The notes: generated from the sequence alone by a model not told the origin. DNA of 64,000 nt from Rhytidiadelphus loreus (GCA_947034895.1 OX344763.1:63817093-63881092), one strand, 5' to 3'; counted from the stretch's first letter, positions 12,501 to 24,244 are shown. A program made the numbers and translations.

Positions 12501-15014
12501 TATGTGCATTATGTCAAGCAAGTTCCAAATAGGTAGTTTCTGCAAGAAATTGAAAATACATATTTCCTTCAATTAATTGCATTGCGTACATGCATTTCGG
12601 AAAATTACTTTCAGTATACAATGCTGCTTAAAGTATTGTTTGGGAGCACGTACACATACAACATTCCTCGTTGAGGTCTATACAATGCAGTCCTCCACTA
12701 CCATTATTTTTGATGTGTTGTACAATCGGGCTGCAAGAAGGAAGTTCTCAGGGAACGAAAGCTGGCACGTCTTACGGCGGGCTTTGCAATACTTCCAATT
12801 CTTATATTCATTGTAACTGAACAATTGCATATACTCAACAACCCATGAAAAATTGAGTACATATATTGACGACTGTACAAGACTGCACATACTTAAAAAA
12901 TCGTTCTAAAATCCATGCCGCTGTTCCGAGGGATGAATAAAACATTCTCCAACAACTCAGTTTCATGATACTCACTCGCCAATAAGGTAGTTGGAACAAT
13001 GCTAACACCCTTTTCACGCCACGCCTTTTCACAGGGAAATCTTCCTCTCGATATGTTCCACCGTCATGTACATAATGCTCACTCTCTCTTCCACAACGAA
13101 TTGTTTCATTGCTTGATATAGCACCCCTATCAATGTCCTGTTTGGCATCGTAGTCGAATGCGGCGAAGTCACCTCTGAAGTAGTGATTTTCTTCAAGATA
13201 CCTGTGATGGCAATTGTAGTAAACATTCTTCCGCAATACTTTTGAATACCTGGACACGGTATTCGGACTGCACAAAGGGCAGGCCTTGAACCCCTTTGTT
13301 GTACAGCCGGCTACTAATCCATAACCTAGAAAGTCGTGTAATGTCCACATAAGACAAGCTTGCAAATCGAAGTACGATGAATCTTCAGAGGCTCATGCAT
13401 CTTTCGTGCGAACTCCTCGCGTTGTCCAAAGCTTCTGAAGCTCATCTATAGCTGGTTGCAAGAACACGTCAAAGTTTTCCGATGTCACGCTCACTTTCGA
13501 GGGAATTAGTAAACACAACATTACGAAATACTTTTTTATCACTAACCAAGGAGGAAGATTGTAATTCAGAAACATAATAGGCCACATGCTTGTCGAACTT
13601 CGTTTTTCCGACCATGGATTAAATCCGTTAGTGGCCATTCCTAAATGCACGTGTCTAAGATCCGAACCAAATCTATTGACGACTGCTTCGTCTTCCAACT
13701 GTGTATCTACGAATTTCCATTATAGGGAGTCTGTTGTGTGCCTCATTTTGCCATCTGTACTCCTGTTTCCATGATGCCACACATTCAACTCAGACAGCTT
13801 GGTTGTACTGAACATGTGCTGCAATTGATGGATCAATGGGAAGTGCCGCAAAACCAAAGCCGGTACAGATGAACGACCGCATTGATGAAATCTATCACTT
13901 CCGCATTTTGGACACATGACATCTTCCTCCAGGTCCCCTCGAAACAGAACACATCCCTTCGAACAAGCGTGAATGATGTTGTACGAAAGTCCAAATCTCT
14001 TCAACATTTTGCTTGCTTCGTATTCAGATTTGGGTAACACGTTTCCTGAGGGAAGGATGCTCTTGCATAACAACATTAGCAATTCATTCACAAAGGCATT
14101 GGAAACGTTGTGTATCCTACAACAATTCAGTAAAAGTAACGACACACTTAACATGGAAAGCGCGGCACCCTCAAAAAGTGGAAGTGTCGATGCGATGCGT
14201 ATTTCCTCATTGTTGTTCAAATCACCATTCGGTAAGCATCCCAGTAATTCTTCCAAATCGTCTTCCTCGTCATCTGAATCGAAATCGATATCGCTATTAG
14301 ATGACAATGGGTCGCCTACTGTTGCCTCCAATTCGTCGGATGTGTCCTCGTATGAATCGTCGGCTTCTTCTTCCGCGGATGGCGACATAGTCGCCACTGA
14401 AATTTCCATTTCTTCACTGCTTTCCGAAAAATTCACTTCATTTAAAAACTGCACTCCTCGGTCACTACTAAATGAAGCATTGTTGTTACCTTCCATTGCA
14501 GCGTTATGAATTTCATCGGCTCTCTCAAATGCGGATCTCACCATGCGGTTAACACCGAGTCCGCCATCAAGAAGAATTTCTTGAATGGGCTCCTGCAAAC
14601 CAAGAAACGCTTGTGTGTTTCGACCAATGTGGCCCTCCCACCCCTCATCTGATGAGTCGTATTCGTCTCCTTGTCATTGCAAAATAGCATTACGAACTAA
14701 TGATTCAGCGTTGAATTCAAAAATACATCGCTTTTTCATAACGGATATTCTGTGTAATGTTCTGCAAAGCTGATATAACTTATGTCAGTCCATCCTCGTA
14801 AAGCACCATGCCTTCTTCTAATCTCAAAATGTTTCAGTATAGTTCTCCGAGAAAATGGTTGTCTGCGACCGGCACACAGATTACAAGGACATCTGCACAT
14901 ACTGACGCCCTGCCTGGCAGCCCTTTCTTCGTCTCTCCTATGCAGCTTTAAGTCTCGTGCTCGTATGCGTTCCACATGAATCAACGGAAATCGACGACGA
15001 ACTGCCTCTTCCAT
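9585..15014 (-). pseudogene. CACTA (En/Spm) Tnp2-DUF4218-DUF4216 transposase copy #1, decayed
   Basis: The minus-strand exons follow CACTA order. 15014-14736 has a Cys-rich N-terminus (CRCPCNLC) followed by TILKHFEIRRRHG. About 14735-12976 is the Tnp2 core: an acidic stretch, CPKCGSDRF, HHGNRSTDGKMRH, GMATNGFNPW, YNLPPWL, LLIPSKV, TLHDFLGYG, KACPLC, ending TATTGGCGA|GTGAGT. 12539-11641 has MHIEKNICESML, KSHDFHIL and the DUF4218 region. 11050-10502 is the DUF4216 start with MWTYGNHY and YGFTVVQFN. 9887-9585 continues QVFF-type sequence with WKIVLQKE. In-frame stops: TGA near 14690, TAA at 13720, TGA near 13395 and three TAGs in the 12.5-11.6 kb exon, one of them replacing the Trp of the RWMYPIER motif. 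The C-terminus also seems frameshifted, because an alternative frame gives an acidic tail. Non-functional as it stands. Confidence 0.87.
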
Positions 15015-15606
15015 GTGAAATTCCGATATTATTATATATGTGCGCTACCGCGATGTACTTTCACTCTGATGTGAAAAGCCCTGCAATGCAATCCAATAGT
15101 TCACAATATTAAACATCAATTTCAATGTCGATGTTTTCAAGAAATCATGGTTTCAAATTTCCGAGGACATTCATTTCATCTTCCAATCGCTTGGGAAGGC
15201 AGTATGTCGTATTCCTAAAGAATATCGAACTCCGTACCTCCATAGAAGTTCAACATATTATGTTCTTCAAAAACTATTATACTTTCGTATGTGAAAATAA
15301 GATGAGACCATTTATTCGCCTTCCCTACAATATTTTCGGTTCAATTTGTTTTCCGCTATTCTACAGAGTGCGTTCTCTCTATTACTTGCTTGCATGTGAA
15401 AGCATGTATTTTGTGCATAAGGAAAAACAAAGTTGAAAAACAAACCTTTTGCTTTATGCAATGATTTCAAAACACAACATACGTCTAATGCAAGGAAGTC
15501 ACATACGATATTCTATGTTTCCGTTGCCTTACCTTCGTTGCAATAGCGCCTTCCTAAAACTTCACACTGTCTTGCTTCGGTAACGTCAGTTCACAAAAAA
15601 AGCATG

Positions 15607-16475
15607 TTATTTCTGTAGGAAAGCAAAATGTTGCAAATAATTATCTTCCTCTTCGTCGAAATCTTCGAAGTTTCTGTCCATTGAACTTTGGCAACGAAGG
15701 TCGTTGATGTCATTCAATTGAAAATCAACCCTACTTTCAATAGACGAATTTGATATTTCGAACGGGACATGTGCAACAGTACTTGCATGCATCGAAATCA
15801 TTTTCATTTATTACAAAAAGTGAATAGTAGCATATCCGCAAACGCACGTCTTCCAAACTGTTTTCCTCCCTTGTACATGCTACTTACTCAATTCACTTTC
15901 TCTAATGTGGGTATTCGCAAAATTGTTGTTTTGAACTGCTTTCCATAGTTTCAAAGTTAGTTTGCGTCTACGGTCACTGAAAACAGTGCAATGCATACAT
16001 TCATTCAAGGAAAGTTCACTTTCATAAAAACTAAATGTTGTCAAAGTTTTATTGAATTACATGATGACATGACCACCAACAGCAACTGACGCAAACTTTG
16101 AAGACATAACGATGTTCTATTCTTTGACGGACCATTACAATTTGTCCACATAAAAAACGGGAAGCTGAATTGCTGAAATATAACTACTCTTCACCTCTGC
16201 ATAATTTCATATAGCATGCTTTTTATAGAAAATGGAGTTCCAGACGTTTCCAAACCATACATCAATGAAGAAAAACGCATCATGTCAATGTCTTCCGCCG
16301 TCCACGTACAACTGACCACTCGCTGTCCACTTCTACTCTTGTATTTCAAAGACGTGAACCGTCTGATGACACTTCCAAAGATTAAAACTTCTACAGAAGG
16401 AAATCCATTTCGAAGCTCTGTCCAAAGTAAGGTACTAGGGTTCAGCGTTTGGACGGAACTGAGTCTGCCTTTCAT
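15607..16475 (-). CDS. Coding-like minus-strand fragments, unrecognised
   Basis: Two separate readings. 16475-16191 (94 codons) contains LRNGFPSVEVLIFGSV and VVSCTWTAEDIDMMRFSS. 15807-15607 (66 codons) is acidic, with FEDFDEEEDNYLQHF, and ends in a stop. Both look protein-like but resemble no family I know. They lie on the same strand as, and upstream of, CACTA copy #1, so they could be exons of a companion gene of that element or of an unrelated gene. The opposite strand is also open across 16216-16518, so the strand assignment is uncertain. Confidence 0.25.
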
Positions 16476-17367
16476 CGCAGCGGAAGAGACGATGGAACAG
16501 TACTCTCACCATAAATAGTTATTCATGTCATTAAATGCAGCTCCCCATTGATTACAATTTTTGTGTCTCTCTTCTCAATTCTAGGCAACCGTCCTCCTCC
16601 TTGAATTGGGGTGTAAATCTTCGCATGATTTACGCGAAAATTACATGCATTAAAGTTCCATTAAGTACTGGACTACATTATTGATAAAAGTTGAATCCGC
16701 CGCCCTGTCTTATCGGTTACTGAATCTGCAGAACTGAAATATAGTATGAATCTACAAATTGGATTACTAAAAATGAAAACATTGTCTACAAAGTCAAAAT
16801 GAAAGTATCTTTAGAATTTGACATTACTTCTCATGAACAGACCCTCCTCAATGTCCGCCGCCTGGAATCACTTTTCTGTGGGGGATCCATTTTTACAATT
16901 CCGTGAACCCAGTCCATCACGAAACAACAAGTATCTCGGCCAGTACAAGAAATTCATATAAATCGCATTATACCGATTCATTCAAAAAACATAATTGCAT
17001 TACTAATCTTCAAAATCATCAGTCATTTGAAAAACATGCGTGTAATAAATAATTTTCTTCAGACACTCTTTCTAAACATCGTATGAACTTCCGTACGTAC
17101 GCATTGTTTGTCATTCGTTCAATTGTATAATGAATATGCTCTGTGCATAACATTCCAACAAATTTTGTCTTGGAAAAAATTTGCTCACAATTTCATGATG
17201 GAACTCAGCAAATAAAACAGAAAAGTCGTATACAAACATTGATACAAATAACATCACTGACTTCAGTACTAGATTATCATGAATATTGACGATTACAACA
17301 GTCTTCAAATTCGAATACTATTTTATATGCTGTTAATTAATTACTCACTGTCTTTTAATACATTTCA

Positions 17368-17790
17368 TGAGGACGCTCTGTCATTCAAAATGAAATGACG
17401 GTCCGACATGACTTCTTCATCTACAAGTAAATCCTTCTCAACCTCCGTACTCTTGGCATGCATTTCTTCAAGCAAAATAAGACACTACTCCTTCAGTGAG
17501 TTAGCCTTGTCTAAGATTGCATAAGATTCACTGAGCATGACCACCATTTGATTCCTCAATTCATACTTCATTTTCGAGCTAACATGTCTCCCTTCTGTCA
17601 GCAGTGGAATGAAATGTATATTTTCAGGAGGCTTCACTTGTCTCAGAGCGTATTGACATTGTTCATCATGTGCACCAATTCGAGAAGTCGAATCCAATAA
17701 GCTGAGGTCATTCATGTCTGTGACATCATTCGAAATTGTATGAAATTCTTCATCAATAGCCTTGGCCATGAACAGCATCTCTTCTTGCAT
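17368..17790 (-). pseudogene. Coiled-coil-like protein fragment with one in-frame TAG
   Basis: An ATG at 17790 opens 101 codons (MQEEMLFMAKAIDEEFHT..., later KMKYELRNQMVVMLSES and ILDKANSLKE) to a TAG at 17485. The same frame then continues as LLEEMHAKSTEVEKDLLV to a TGA at 17368. The heptad-like spacing of hydrophobic residues suggests a coiled coil. No family recognised. It is probably part of the same minus-strand gene as the reading at 18480-18280. Confidence 0.35.
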
Positions 17791-18279
17791 TTGTGAAAAT
17801 TCTCAATGTATCAGACACGCAAAAAATGTTATTTAAAATGAAAATGTGCATGCAAATGTAAATTTAGAAATCTATGACTCCTCTATAAGGAACTTCGACT
17901 CACTGAACAACATTGTAAGTATATGCAGACGTATGCGAAATTAATGCTAGTAGCATACATTATCTAACAAATTCTACGTGAAACAATTTGTCATGACTTA
18001 GCAACATTTTCTAGAATATAATTTTCATTTTGAATTAACAAGGTTCAACAATTACTCGGTAAGGATACAAACTTCCTCGTCATTGTACACTGAATTCCGC
18101 TCAAGGCGGAAACTTCATCCACAGAATTTGTCATTACCTACATCAAATGGGATAAATACTATCAAAACGCCAGCGACTTCCCGATTTTCAGTAGTTTGTA
18201 GTTCTATTCCGACACTGTCAACAAAACTTTCCTCTACTGCCGAAACTCTAAGTTCGCATTAAATAAAGAAAACAACATA

Positions 18280-18480
18280 TCAAATAAAACTGCAGTACAT
18301 GCTTTTCTCAAATTTTGGAACTGCTACAAAATAATCAATTCGCGGAGTCCTATGCCATTGAATTCCAGTGGCGTCTTTGAGGCGTTCGAATGGTATACTA
18401 GACTTCTGTACATGAAAGTATTCGCAGACTTCAAATGGAAAACAGACATAGCTCTTGTACACTGATACAACTCCTCCTAG
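18280..18480 (-). CDS. Coding-like exon, unrecognised
   Basis: This minus-strand reading contains VYKSYVCFPFEVCEYFHVQ and later TGIQWHRTPRIDYFVAVPKF, about 65 codons with two Trp/Tyr-rich blocks and no low-complexity bias. It is open to a stop at 18280. It lies between the coiled-coil fragment at 17.4-17.8 kb and the ORF at 21.2-21.7 kb on the same strand, and may be an exon of one larger gene. No function can be assigned. Confidence 0.3.
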   Translation of the reverse strand, partial: LGGVVSVYKSYVCFPFEVCEYFHVQKSSIPFERLKDATGIQWHRTPRIDYFVAVPKFEKSMYCSFI

Positions 18481-19799
18481 ATGCAGTAGGAAATCTTCTT
18501 ACATTAATTAATGAAATCATATTCTTATAAACAAAAATTAAATGTCTTTTCAGTATTAGACCGGTCATACAAATGATTACTGGAGAAAAATGAAACCAAA
18601 TTGTGCGAATAGTGACAAACAGTGTACGTATACTTCAATGCAATTAAGGTACATGCACATCCTCTATTCCTCCTGTGAAGGAAATGTACACACTTTCAGA
18701 ATAAAATTTGTCCGTATAAACGTGAGCATCCGCATCAATAATACAACGTCGGTTTGAGAACGCCGCAGTAAAGTCAAATATGATGCCTCATAAGAACTGC
18801 GAATACAGTAATACACAGAAATGGTACATTGCCAAGTGCTTCTTCAGTTCTTCAAGGGTTTCTAGATACTACTAGCAATAGAGTTCTTTGATACGCAGAA
18901 GTAAATTATACTGTCAGAGATGAGTAAACACTTACAACAGTTTCGACATATAGAAACGCCATGCTCGGATGCGGTCCTCCTTTCACAAAACTTGTGACAT
19001 TCTTCTTCCTTCATCACAACAAATCTAATGGCACTTTCAGAACCTCATACTGCTGGACGAAGTGTCACGCTTCCTATAACTTACTTCGCATCGAACAAAA
19101 CTTCTAAAATGTGCCGCAGTAACGAAATATTAATACAGCGAGGCAACAAATTTCTGTATCAGTAGTTCTTACAAATATCTATAAGTGCATTTGGACAAAG
19201 ACCTGCGTGAAAAATTACCGAACTTCCAATAAAAACATCGAAAATGACATAGACGGACATCGTAGACATTATTCCTCACATGAAGCTGTCTACAGTTGGA
19301 TACAATTAATCGTATAAGAATAACCAATTTGAATCAAGGGTGCCAGAAGGAGGTTCAAGTAAGAAATGAAGATGACGACGAAAAAAACACGGCTGCAAAC
19401 TCCATCCGTCCTCAGTTTTGTTCCTCCAGGAAGTTTCGTCCCTTTATTTTCCCGAAATAAGGTACGTGGTCCCGCACTCTCCATTATTTACGATAAACTC
19501 TATTTTCAGACAATTTTCTTGGTGGCAAACAAATGGAACAAAAATAGGTTGTTGACTTAAAAGCTACTTCTGCCGTTGTTGTCACAGTGCGTTGGCAACC
19601 TTATCATGAACATGCGTTGCACTTAAATTAGATTCTTTCTTTTCGCTTCAGTACAGTCAACCACGTCACGCAATAATTACGTGCTTACATCTACATGCGA
19701 CTCTTATTTTTTGTTCAACATTGACTCTCTCGACTAATTGATAATCCTGGAATATACCATTACCCTTCTTCATCGGTTTGGATTACCAACAGGATTCTG
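18481..19799. other. No recognisable gene
   Basis: Short ORFs only, for example around 19290-19560 on both strands. Nothing family-like seen. Confidence 0.45.
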
Positions 19800-20480
19800 G
19801 ACAAAATGGACCAAAAACATTACATAGTCGTTCTGTCGTTCAACATTACCAGACTAGTCCATCAATTTCAACTTCATGTGGCCCCCCAAGGATCACTCTG
19901 TAAGTTACTGGGAGCCCCTTTCTGCATCACATTCGAGACAGAAGATATCGACGGTTTCCTTAACCAAAAAATCACCAAGAAACTTGCATACTAGAAATCA
20001 CAATGTAAGGTTCTTCTCAGGTATACCGTCCACAGAAATAAACCATACCGTAAATGTGGTTACTGGTTCCCTTGTGAAGCTTCGCTCATGGTGCGCAATC
20101 CATCAGTTCCCGAGGCTCCAGAACATGGAACACAGTTACAGTGGCTTTGAAGCGTGTCACCAAGTTCATTGAACCGCGCGTCTCCAACCAACCACCACTG
20201 ATGAAGTACTTACGACTAGTTTGTGGTGGGCTACAACATACATGGGTTCCGATTTCCATTTCTCGCAGGATAGAGACCGACAACTCGTTAGGTATGGCCT
20301 ACAAACAATTGGCGACCTGCCGAATGAACATTCGAGAGACTTTAAGACTTTGGCTGAAATCTCTTCTACCTTTCTTCTACGGGAAGACAAACCTACCCAA
20401 TGGTCATACCTTCTTCCTGACATCTGTAGTGACTGGCTAGTAATGCTTACCAGACTCTCCACAAATATCGACTAACCAAC
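19800..20480 (+). pseudogene. 5'-truncated LINE (non-LTR retrotransposon) reverse transcriptase C-terminus
   Basis: The frame starting at 19806 contains LGAPFCITFETEDIDGFL and KITKKLAY, the signature after the RT palm/thumb of plant LINE ORF2 (LGxPF..., then KKLxYW). The expected Trp codon is TAG (19992). After a frame change, the frame at 20172-20475 encodes LWWATTYMGSDFHFSQDRD, QTIGDLP and WSYLLPDICSDW, matching the post-thumb LINE region (PLWxN, then I.DL, then W..I...W). The N-terminal endonuclease and RT catalytic YADD parts are missing. At least one frameshift and several stops make it a dead 3' fragment, as expected of 5'-truncated LINE insertions. Confidence 0.72.
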
Positions 20481-20612
20481 GACACACTAAGCTTCACCAA
20501 TTCCAGTGTACTGAAATGTTGACGGTGAGCTCCTACATCTCTAAAGATTAGTAAGAGGGCCACGTTGACGTCTTTTTTTACTCACTTCTCTTTCTATATT
20601 GTTTTGTAGGTG

Positions 20613-20951
20613 GAGATGTTTTGGGTGTACGTCATCGTGGTATTGCTCCTACGAATTCTACATAAAATTTTAGAAGTGTTATACTCCCTATGCGGCGTCA
20701 ATTTTACACGGCGTAATGACCCGGTCGTGACTCATAGCTCCTATCAATCAAGAGAAGAAGTTGAAGACGCCAATCGTGCATGTACTGCGATAGCGAAAGC
20801 TGGAAAGTTTTATGCGGTTAAGCAGGGATTTGTGCCAAGCATGTACTACACCTAGACCGATTGTGAGAAGCAGGTCAAGGGTTTCAGTGGCGCATTGTTT
20901 AGAAAATTCAGTTCAGTACAAGAAGCCGAGAGGTATCTAAGGGGCTTTTAG
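20613..20951 (+). pseudogene. Viroplasmin / RNase H1 N-terminal (Cauli_VI) domain fragment behind a hydrophobic leader
   Basis: An ATG at 20613 follows a TTTGTAG|GTGG acceptor-like site. Residues 1-25 are strongly hydrophobic (FWVYVIVVLLLRIL), like a membrane anchor or organelle leader. Around residues 58-112 lies the compact RNA/DNA-hybrid-binding fold: KFYAVKQGFVPSMYYT, then a stop, then TDCEKQVKGFSGALFRKFSS and VQEAERYL. Family members have G-(I/Y)-Y-x-x-W at the interrupted position, so TAG at 20853 replaces the conserved Trp. The frame ends at TAG 20949. This domain normally precedes RNase H in RNase H1 or occurs alone in plants and caulimovirus-like proteins; no RNase H follows here. 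It might have been the tail of the LINE just upstream or an unrelated gene. Confidence 0.72.
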
Positions 20952-21171
20952 ATGTCATTTACGGAACTAGTCTTTGAATTTCTATATTGCTCCTCTAGCC
21001 ATGTTCCGATGTTTGCCTGTACAAGCTCTGATCTTTAACTGCCAAACAATTTTCTCTAATACAAAAAAACCACTCTTATATTGGGGGCAATTATAAAAAA
21101 AACAATGTAGTGCACTATTGTTCTGTCCTGTATGAACTCTATGATGCACTCTAGAACTGCTAAAAGTGCTT

Positions 21172-21735
21172 CTATGCCGCTCCAGTATGGTCATTGTTGT
21201 TGGCCGACACATTATTCTGGTCTGGTACAAGAGCAGAAGTGTTCGTGCTATTCCTGTGGACATTCACACGATAATCGGAGACATCGTTCAATCCCTCTAC
21301 AGCATCCGAGGTAGAATTCGTGCATGCATTCCTACGCTTTCCTTTGTTCAAGCCATTCTTGAACTGAATCTTTGGATCTTGTCCCTCAAATTCAATTGAA
21401 GAGTAACTGTAGTGACCGCGGACAACGTCTACGCTATTACGTCTTTTGAATTGACGACCTTTGTAGGGGTTGTGTTTCCATCCGTCTTTTGGAGAACGAC
21501 CTCTTCCAGGGAACTCATGAACGTCTGCATAACCAGGAACTGCAATATTATCATACATAATGTCAGAACCTTCTTTTGTTGTTTTAAAACTACGCATCGC
21601 TCGAAACAGGGATGCTTGGAAGTCGTTGTCATCAGGTTCAGGACTGAAGTGCCTAAAATGTCTTTGTGCACTTGAATCTATGTTGTCTTCTTCCACGTCC
21701 TCCCTACAGACTGAACTGTCAGCATAAAATTCCAT
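21172..21735 (-). CDS. 187-residue ORF, uncharacterised, Asn/Ser- and Arg/Lys-rich
   Basis: An ATG at 21735 opens an uninterrupted frame. The N-terminal third is acidic (CREDVEEDNIDSSAQRHF, FSPEPDDNDF). The middle is basic and Gly-rich (VHEFPGRGRSPKDGWKHN, KGRQFKRRNS). The end is Asn/Ser/Thr-rich. It looks intrinsically disordered, such as a linker or nucleic-acid-binding tail. It may be an exon of a larger minus-strand gene running towards 17-18 kb. It could also be chance, but the length and composition in this base context make coding somewhat more likely. Confidence 0.4.
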   Translation of the reverse strand: MEFYADSSVCREDVEEDNIDSSAQRHFRHFSPEPDDNDFQASLFRAMRSFKTTKEGSDIMYDNIAVPGYADVHEFPGRGRSPKDGWKHNPYKGRQFKRRNSVDVVRGHYSYSSIEFEGQDPKIQFKNGLNKGKRRNACTNSTSDAVEGLNDVSDYRVNVHRNSTNTSALVPDQNNVSANNNDHTGAA

Positions 21736-21970
21736 CGAAATTTCCGTATGTGATGCTTCCTACACGTTTGCACTTACAACATATTCTTCAAACTTGATGA
21801 ACTGTGAAATTGATATTGGAAGGGCTTATCGAAAAATGTACGCACTCTAATACGACAAGGACGTTATCGTGCAAAAAAAAATAGGAAACAACATGTGGAC
21901 CCTTCAAAAAAGCTAATGTTTCAACGGAGATCCACGCATTACAACTACAGTACAGCAGTGTCATCTTCAA

Positions 21971-22060
21971 TGCTTACCCCTTAAGCGCTCTGACGTCCAT
22001 ATTCTGGACGATGAACAGAGGGCTTGCAGGCGCTGTTTCATCCAACGACCTTCTCATTCG
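21971..22060 (+). repeat. ~90-bp dispersed repeat, copy 2
   Basis: Direct partner of 3063-3150: CCCTTAAG, then GACGTCCATATTCTGGACGA, TGAACAGAGGGCTTGC and TTCATCCAACGACCTTCTCA. Same orientation, 18.9 kb apart. Confidence 0.6.
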
Positions 22061-23217
22061 TCCAATGTAAAGCTTTAATCTTGAAAAGACAACCTCCTTT
22101 TATGCCCAATTTCATGACATTTTGGTAAATGGTAATACTGTATAAAGATATAAGCAAAAATGTGTCAAACTTTAAAAAAGGATTGAGGCATCAAGGGGTT
22201 ACGGAACCTGACAAAATGCAAACAGTCTCTATGTAATTCAATTCTACTGTGTGTCTTACAAGATGTTGCAACTCCATTTTCTTCCCAAATTCAAGTGAAC
22301 TACAAATTGTATTCTACCAACTACAAGATGCAATTCGAAATCCCTGTTGATCAAACATAATTAAAAATATAAAGAACACATATTTGTTCATACTTCAATC
22401 AAATAAAAAAAAATGGAAAGTTTACATCGATTTCTCTAAGTCATGCTTTTTGTCAAAATGCAGAAAACGCATGTTCCGACTTGAACTTTTTAATTTTTTA
22501 ATTTTAATTTTAATTTCTTTTTAATTTTTAATTTCTTTCTTTCTTGATTCCCACTTGAACTTGGCAACCAAAAACATTGCAAGGCTACCATTGACCCGAT
22601 ACAACTTCACAAATGGTTAACGTACATATAAGTTTCCCGGAAATATGGTCTGCAATGAAGCGGCATAATTATAGTATCACCAGTAGTGGACATGCGTCAT
22701 TATTCACAGTCCGTCTTTGGAATGCGTTAAAGAAGGTGCATTTGAAAGACATTCCAGAATTACGCTTTAGACATTCCGAATGAATTGTTAAAATATTCTT
22801 ATGACATTACGAGGGTACTATAAAGACATTCCGTAAATGTAGTTTTCGCTTAAACGGATATTTCGTTGAAATGACAATATTCCATAGACTTGGCACTTTC
22901 AAGTTCAAACCATGTTCTTTGAAATGCAAACTAGTCCTACACTTTAGACCATGTGATTTGACATGTAAAGTAGTCTTACATTTTAGACCATGTGGTTGAA
23001 ATCTATACAAGTCTTAGAAAATGAAAGAAAAAATGCCTTAATAATACCGCCATTTTAACGAAATATCCGTTCTTATGACATAACATTTTAAATCAGTTGC
23101 TGTAAAATGTGTATAGAGGACCACTGACTTGTAATTCATTTCGGATGAACAGCCAGTTGTTTCTTCAATACTCATGTGATACTTGGGTGACACTTGCTGA
23201 TATTTACATGATAACTG
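22061..23217. other. AT-rich spacer with low-complexity tract and short tandem repeat
   Basis: No gene seen. 22490-22550 is an AATTTT/TTTCTTTC low-complexity run. At 22905-22996 a ~39-bp unit containing CTTTAGACCATGTG-type sequence is repeated two to three times, and this accounts for the short minus-strand ORF there. Confidence 0.5.
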
Positions 23218-23467
23218 CACTAAATAGTGAAATTAGGTTGCCCCACACTAATTTCTCGACATTCTACACTATATAAATATGTATTGTTTCTTTACAATAA
23301 TGTACTAGTTTTTTGAATTAAAATTTATGCATGTAAGACTTATGAACCTCTATGTGTACAAACAGAAAAAAATAGGAAACATATTTGTTGATTGGTTGGC
23401 TTGTAAAGTGATTTTCTTGAAGTAAGGCAACCTAATTGTTAAGGCAACCTAATTTAACTATTTAGTG
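23218..23467. mobile_element. CACTA-type MITE, CACTAAATAGT family
   Basis: 250 bp bounded by inverted ends: CACTAAATAGTGAAATTAGG continuing TTGCC at the left, and the mirrored GGCAACCTAATTTAACTATT ending TAGTG at the right, with one mismatch region. A second GGCAACCTAATT just inside the right end is a partial duplication of the terminus. No exact 3-bp target duplication is visible (CTG left, TAG right). The CACTA start and length suit a non-autonomous CACTA element of a family distinct from the others here. Confidence 0.7.
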
Positions 23468-24244
23468 TAGGTAATATATAGGTAATATTTTCCTATTTGT
23501 TTTTAAATGCAACTGTAATATGGCCCTTTCAAACCTCCGAAATTAAAATTCACTTAACAAGAAATACGCAACATCATTTTGTACTAGCCAATTGACGAAA
23601 TTCTGTGCATACAAAATACATTGGTGAGGGCTACAAATTTTTTTCCAAAATACTCAATGAATTTCCAAAATAATTTTTTATCATTCACCCGAATGCTTCC
23701 TTATATTTTTCAAATTACACAAACACAAAACATAAATTTCAAATGTAGTTAGGTCCCTAGAATTTATTGTCTTACTCAGAAGTGGAAACGACTTGTTTCT
23801 TTAGGTGTCAACTCATTCCGGATTCATTTATTTCATACAATCCACCCACACAAATTCCAGCTATGGACGGCAAGTACTGTAGACGTTTCTCACAAATGAA
23901 TGGAATCATTCATATTTACGGGACGGTACTGCCAAAAGTGCAACGAGCTGCCTTTGTATGCCTGGATAATGAATGCAGTGCACAAGACCGCAATTCGTAC
24001 AGCTGCTTCTTAGGGAGTATGATTACGAATGATTTCATTCCATTTTAGCCCCTAATGCAACACCATTACTGTACTCTAATTTGGGCCAGTACATTTTGAA
24101 TTCAGTCTTATTTACCAAACCCGCCTAATTCCTCTTCTACTAAGTCGTCTTCGTCTAAAAATTTCGCGCTTCTCTTCATTACTGTGAACCGCTCAAACAT
24201 ACCCATAGTAGAAACACTGCTTTGATCAGTCATCGAAATCGAAA
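23468..24244. other. No convincing gene
   Basis: A plus-strand ORF at 23767-24048 (93 codons, MDGKYCRRFSQMNGIIHIYG) is uninterrupted but unlike anything known to me. It could be an exon of the B3-like gene downstream, but I cannot show that. Confidence 0.35.

Noticed and set aside
13973..14509. 178-codon plus-strand Ser-rich ORF
   Set aside because: Antisense shadow of the acidic Asp/Glu-rich N-terminal part of the Tnp2 exon of CACTA copy #1.
3063..22060. LTRs of a large retrotransposon
   Set aside because: The 90-bp direct repeats lack TG...CA ends, primer-binding site and polypurine tract, and the interior is CACTA and LINE material.
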